Below, one piece after another: positions 61,187 to 64,000 of a stretch of DNA of 64,000 nucleotides (positions are counted from its first letter, which is position 1; each line of letters starts with the position of its first letter). Under the pieces are notes generated by a model. The model searched no databases. It saw only the letters and a list, made by a program, of their open reading frames with translations, and had not been told where the DNA came from. A program made the translations under genes and the position numbers. The DNA comes from Fratercula arctica (taxonomy: Eukaryota; Chordata; Aves; Charadriiformes; Alcidae): NCBI GenBank assembly GCA_947846985.1, contig CANTUZ010000001.1, positions 3,286,001 to 3,350,000 on the forward strand. Reading direction: 5' to 3'.

Positions 61187-64000
61187 ACCAAGTTATAACC
61201 AAGTCAAAGCCAAAGTTCATCACGTTGCTTCCTGTGCCCTCACTGAGTGCCAGAAACCAGAAGAGGCCGTAACAAAACCCAAACACCTAATGCCATTGTC
61301 TACCCATAACTGCCACTCTTTCCCATACAAATATGAGTGCTTCTGCTAAGAAATCTCGTTGCCCACATAATCACACAAGGCAAAGCATATTTTTGGTGTG
61401 GCATGAAACAAGTGGTTTCAAAGAAAAGGGCTGTAATTGAACACTGAAAACCACCGCATCCTTTCTTTGCAGCATTTGATCAGCCCTTTGACACCTTTGG
61501 GACCACCAAGGTGCCAAAGAGGTAGCCACCAGCCACCAAGTCTTTGCAGTCACCACCGAGCAGTAGAGGCCTGCTTCGCTAACTCCATGTGTGTTCCTAG
61601 CCAAGAAAACATACCAGCCTAAGACACCCTGGGAGACACTTAAGATTAATATTTTGTGTTGCAGAAAAGAATGAACATGTGAGCAAGGAGCAACCACCAA
61701 AGAATGGCTAAGGGGCGGTGGTCTGATTTCTGCAGCGTAAGAGGGCTCCTTCCCATCTCCAGCAGGGAGGGAGCAGTGTTTGCATGGCTCCGAGGCTGCT
61801 CTGGGAAAGATCAGTAATAAACAGCTCAGTTATCTCTCCAAGGCTTCAAGAGCTGGAGGCTTTTGCATGCATGGCAGAATTTCCCTTTCCTTGGATTCCT
61901 TAAGGGACCTTAAACAGGCTTTGAAATACGATACATTGCACCCTACTGATAAAGAAGGTTAATACTTTGGCTCCTTTTCTCACAAAAGAGGTCTCAATTT
62001 TATAATCTGTTATTATTTATCATTTACTCCAAGCTGATAATGAATTTTTCAGGCAGGAGAAACTGAACTACCTTTGTAAAAGATGAGTTATAGGATGCTT
62101 CTGTCCAAGAAAGCTCTGAAAAGGGAACGTATACATTTTCTCCCAGTGGTTAATTTGTTGTATTTAAAGTTGTACAATCCACTTGCTGCTCCACAGATCA
62201 GCTTCTTTAGATTTTTCTCCAGACCATTTTTTTATTGGCCATGAAAAATGGTGGCATATAAGCACATGGAGTTTGGCTGGAGTCGAAGAGGGCTGCGGCT
62301 GCAGCAAACCTGTTTGCAGGAGCCTTGGACACCGGTTGCAACACTCAGCTCCTTAATCAGATTTTTGAGCACTTCAAAGAGGCTTCACATCTCAGGTTCG
62401 GGTTCAGCTCCCTGGCTTTGAAATCTGGATACACCCGAAGTGCTCGGAGGCATGCAGATTTCCAAACCATTTCTAATTTCAACATGAAACTAAGAAAGGC
62501 CGAGGTGTCTCAGCAAACATTTCAGGTTTGTTCAAAACAAGGCTTTGAAATCCTTTCAGCGAAAAGCTCTGAAAGGCTTTTGAGTAACCGGGTGCGCGTT
62601 TTCCGAGTGGATTTTCACGCGGTTGCACTACAAGGTAATTCAATTCCCTCTCCTGCCTGAAAAACACACAATAAGTCCACATAATGCGAGGGATAATTGG
62701 AGAGATGGAAGCGACTGATTAGATTCTCCCTCCCACCCACCTGCCGGTGCAGGATTGTTCCCTGCAGCATACCCTGAAACTCAATATGTCCAAGGTGTTG
62801 CAACTGAGCCATCATCCTCTGTCCTGTTTCCAGCGTGTTCCGAGTGAGCACCAGACCTATGAGAGCGGGAGGGGGGAAACGACTTTTTCTCTGTATGATG
62901 CAAAACTACTCATTTTTCGTAATGAAAATGCGGCAATCTGAATTTTTTAACCCAACAGCAGGAAAAGGGGTTGTTAATGGGGTCCCCTCCTCTCAGCACC
63001 CCTTTGGAGGAAGAAAGTGTGGCTGGGAAGCTGCTGAAGATGCCCAGATGTCTTCTAGAGCATGGTGAGGGGGGTCTGCACTGTAACATCCCGCACGCTG
63101 ATCCCCGCACCCATGTTCATGGCCAGAAAAAGGGCCAAAGAGGGAACAGGCAGGTGTCGGAAGAAGAGAAGTGAGAAAATGGACTGAGGGACCACCACTA
63201 AAAAATCCCTTTCTGATTGCATTTGCCATAAAAGACCTTAAAAATTAACCCAGTAGGAAACAGCGGGATCTCCCCCCAGAGAATTCTGACGTGCACAAGG
63301 ATAAAATGTTAAGATGCCTCCGGGACTTGACTTCTAAAATAAAAACCTCTTTGGGCTATTTCCGTGCGAGCATTTTTACATCTTTGTGGAGTAAGCAGGA
63401 ACCACATTTTTCCCTGCCCTCTCTAGCAGCATCCCTTTTGTCTTCCTTCTCCCTCATCCCTGTCATTAGGCACTATCTCTGCAGCCCCAGGGCTGGCTGG
63501 AACAGAGCCACTGCGTTTAAAATACACTGAGATGTCCGCTCGGTGAGGGAAAAATTGAGAAGGGAAAAAGGCATCCATGGGAGGAGGAGGTTAGGGAAGC
63601 TCCCCTCCTTTTCCCTGCTCCCCCCAGGAAGAATGGACCGATTCACAAACACATCGTGTGCATTTTTCATGTATTTCCTCTGTTAATTTAATGCAGAAAA
63701 GGGGCTGCTAAGGCTTGTGTTACGCATGCCAGTTTTGAGACACCAGCCATCTCAAGAGTTGGCAGATGGATTGTGATGAAAATGAGCGTAACTACGCATG
63801 ACCTTAAAACTTGGCCTGAGAGATGCCTGCAGCTCAACACGGGACTCTCTCTCCCTCCTCCCCTCCCACAGCCATCACCATCCCGCACATCCGAGAATAA
63901 GGAGTATTTCTTGACAGGTTCCTTTTGAAAGTCATCCCCTCCTGCCTTAATATCTCGGTCCTCTAAATCCTCACTCAGTCTCACTTCCCGTGGACCCTCG
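61187..64000. other. WNT11 intronic sequence to the window edge
   Basis: No exon, RNA gene or recognisable repeat was found. The short open frames in all six readings lack family motifs. Upstream WNT11 exons were specifically looked for on the minus strand and not found. Confidence 0.5.

Noticed and set aside
1..64000. CRISPR array, tRNA, rRNA or bacterial-type operon
   Set aside because: No regularly spaced direct repeats, cloverleaf-like sequence or ribosomal segment was seen, and the sequence is clearly vertebrate.

Overview
The window looks like avian nuclear DNA. At least nine LINE fragments are CR1 3' ends, several finishing in the CR1-type octamer repeat ATTCTRTG, and recent ones belong to at least three sequence types. 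That abundance and style is typical of birds. There are no bacterial-style operons, and nearly all long open frames are chance frames or CR1 remnants.

Only one host protein-coding segment can be supported: the terminal coding exon of a WNT11-type gene on the minus strand (55693-55867). It encodes the cysteine-rich Wnt C-terminus and has a clean splice acceptor. Upstream exons should lie at higher coordinates. I found none up to 64000, so the last intron appears to be at least 8.1 kb and fills the right end of the window. Everything left of about 55.4 kb is downstream of WNT11 and carries no recognisable exon. In mammals UVRAG lies convergently downstream of WNT11. No UVRAG exon was recognised, so the intergenic gap here would be at least about 55 kb if that order holds.

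Layout: 1-5 kb is intergenic with a C30 tract, a T27 tract and one old CR1 scrap. 5.1-7.0 kb is a tail-to-tail pair of CR1 copies, a roughly 0.9 kb inverted repeat; the right copy has a 33-bp internal duplication. 7-24 kb is mostly unique sequence with two short CR1 pieces, old amniote-type repeats and a MIR-like SINE. 24.4-25.5 kb is a decayed Ty3/Gypsy-type integrase region. 25.5-34 kb is unique sequence with a second MIR-like SINE. 34-41 kb has two CR1 copies. 41-49 kb is unique sequence with a near-perfect 17-bp-stem hairpin and a 135-bp polypurine tract. 49.17-49.56 kb is an unusual nested foldback element. 50.8-51.3 kb is another CR1. 51.3-55.4 kb is unique, followed by WNT11. The intron holds a motif-rich candidate regulatory block (57.3-57.7 kb), an ancient CR1 (59.9-60.4 kb) and a younger CR1 (60.9-61.2 kb).

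The most unusual items are the 49.2-kb foldback and the Gypsy-type integrase remnant, a class scarce in bird genomes. All family assignments were made by reading the sequence, not by database search.
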